From assembly GCA_025928125.1 (NCBI GenBank), contig JAICKD010000016.1, positions 1 through 14,578 on the forward strand: 14,578 nucleotides of DNA. Direction: 5' to 3'. Shown here in pieces: positions 14,273 through 14,578 of the stretch. Position 1 is the first letter of the stretch; the number at the start of each line of letters is the position of its first letter. The notes beneath the pieces are model-generated. The model had not been told where the DNA came from. It searched no databases and saw only the letters and a list, made by a program, of their open reading frames with translations. The DNA is from Ktedonobacterales bacterium (lineage in GTDB: Bacteria; Chloroflexota; Ktedonobacteria; Ktedonobacterales; JADMIN01). The position numbers and the translations under genes were made by a program.

Positions 14273-14578
14273 TTAGCCATTGGTCGAGGTCTCCGGTCCG
14301 CCATCCGTTGATTTCGGCGACTCAGGAGCTTCTGGTACTGGCGGAGGCGGCGCGGCGGGCGCGACCAGCCAGCGTGGATCGGGCGTCCAGTTGGTCGCCA
14401 GAATCTGGGGCGGCGAGTCGCCCGTGAACGCCATCCCGCTGATGGATGCGTTGCCGATGGCCAGATACGGCACGGCGGGAATCGGCGTATTCATATACTG
14501 CGCCAGAATGAGCTTGACCACATCGCCATGCGCCACTAGCACGATATAGTCGCCGTTGTTCGGGTCCGCCACCGCCTC
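14273..14578 (-). CDS. Histidine phosphatase (phosphoglycerate mutase-like), C-terminal part
   Basis: The frame is open to the right window edge, so the N-terminus with the RHG phospho-histidine motif is missing. What is visible is the C-terminal hallmark YIVLVAHGDVVKLILAQYMN, whose His in AHGD is the second catalytic histidine. After it come the usual IGNASISGMAF strand and a proline/serine-rich tail of about 40 residues (APAAPPPPVPEAPESPKS), longer than in the core family. A GTG codon near the edge (14572) is in frame but internal to the domain, not a start. Related proteins are annotated as phosphoglycerate mutase or MSMEG_4193-type phosphomutases; the substrate cannot be inferred. Confidence 0.8.
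   Translation of the reverse strand, partial: EAVADPNNGDYIVLVAHGDVVKLILAQYMNTPIPAVPYLAIGNASISGMAFTGDSPPQILATNWTPDPRWLVAPAAPPPPVPEAPESPKSTDGGPETSTNG

Overview
This is a GC-rich bacterial window made mostly of ordinary chromosomal genes. Nothing in it is decisive for taxonomy. My best guess is a Chloroflexota bacterium, possibly Ktedonobacteria-like. The reasons are the high GC with usable sigma70-type promoters, the nadK-recN pair, the covalent-flavin sarcosine-oxidase-type enzyme, a solitary secretion-ATPase-like protein of a type I associate with that phylum, and an Rhs/YD-repeat remnant of a style common there. This is inference from memory, not from a search. I see no rRNA, tRNA, CRISPR array or intact mobile element.

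Left part (1-4000, all minus strand): the 5' two-thirds of recN runs off the left edge. It lies 8 bp downstream of nadK, which has its own good promoter at 1967-1996. Upstream of nadK are a monomeric-sarcosine-oxidase-like flavoenzyme and a calcineurin-like phosphoesterase, separated by only 4 bp. A long dyad (3994-4068) precedes the phosphoesterase. Next (4082-5787, minus) is a tightly packed three-gene operon: a four-helix membrane protein, a winged-helix regulator whose Shine-Dalgarno overlaps the preceding stop codon, and a CPBP-family intramembrane protease. A TACTTTA direct repeat brackets the operon's candidate -10 box and is a plausible autoregulatory operator.

Middle (5894-10561, plus): a YhhQ-type queuosine-precursor transporter is followed by a compact leucine/isovalerate degradation cluster. 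The cluster holds a LiuC-like methylglutaconyl-CoA hydratase, the biotin-carrying alpha subunit of methylcrotonyl-CoA carboxylase (overlapping the hydratase by 8 bp) and HMG-CoA lyase. Together these cover the carboxylation half-reaction, hydration and cleavage of the leucine skeleton to acetyl-CoA and acetoacetate. The carboxyltransferase (beta) subunit and isovaleryl-CoA dehydrogenase are not in the window.

Right part (10562-14578): a 474-residue membrane-anchored extracellular protein, possibly lysozyme-like, is preceded by two back-to-back hairpins filling the whole intergenic region. The second hairpin pairs both its Shine-Dalgarno and its start codon. Then comes a visibly more AT-rich accessory stretch (about 12110-13290) with a small excisionase-like DNA-binding protein, several hairpins, a 95-residue three-helix membrane protein and a degraded Rhs-like fragment. 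The window ends (minus strand) with a secretion-ATPase-like protein with an expanded, non-consensus Walker A loop and the C-terminal part of a histidine phosphatase.

No complete new system is evident. The best candidates for novelty are the structured leader at 10572-10685 with the protein it precedes, the odd P-loop ATPase, and the operator-controlled regulator/membrane-protein/protease operon.
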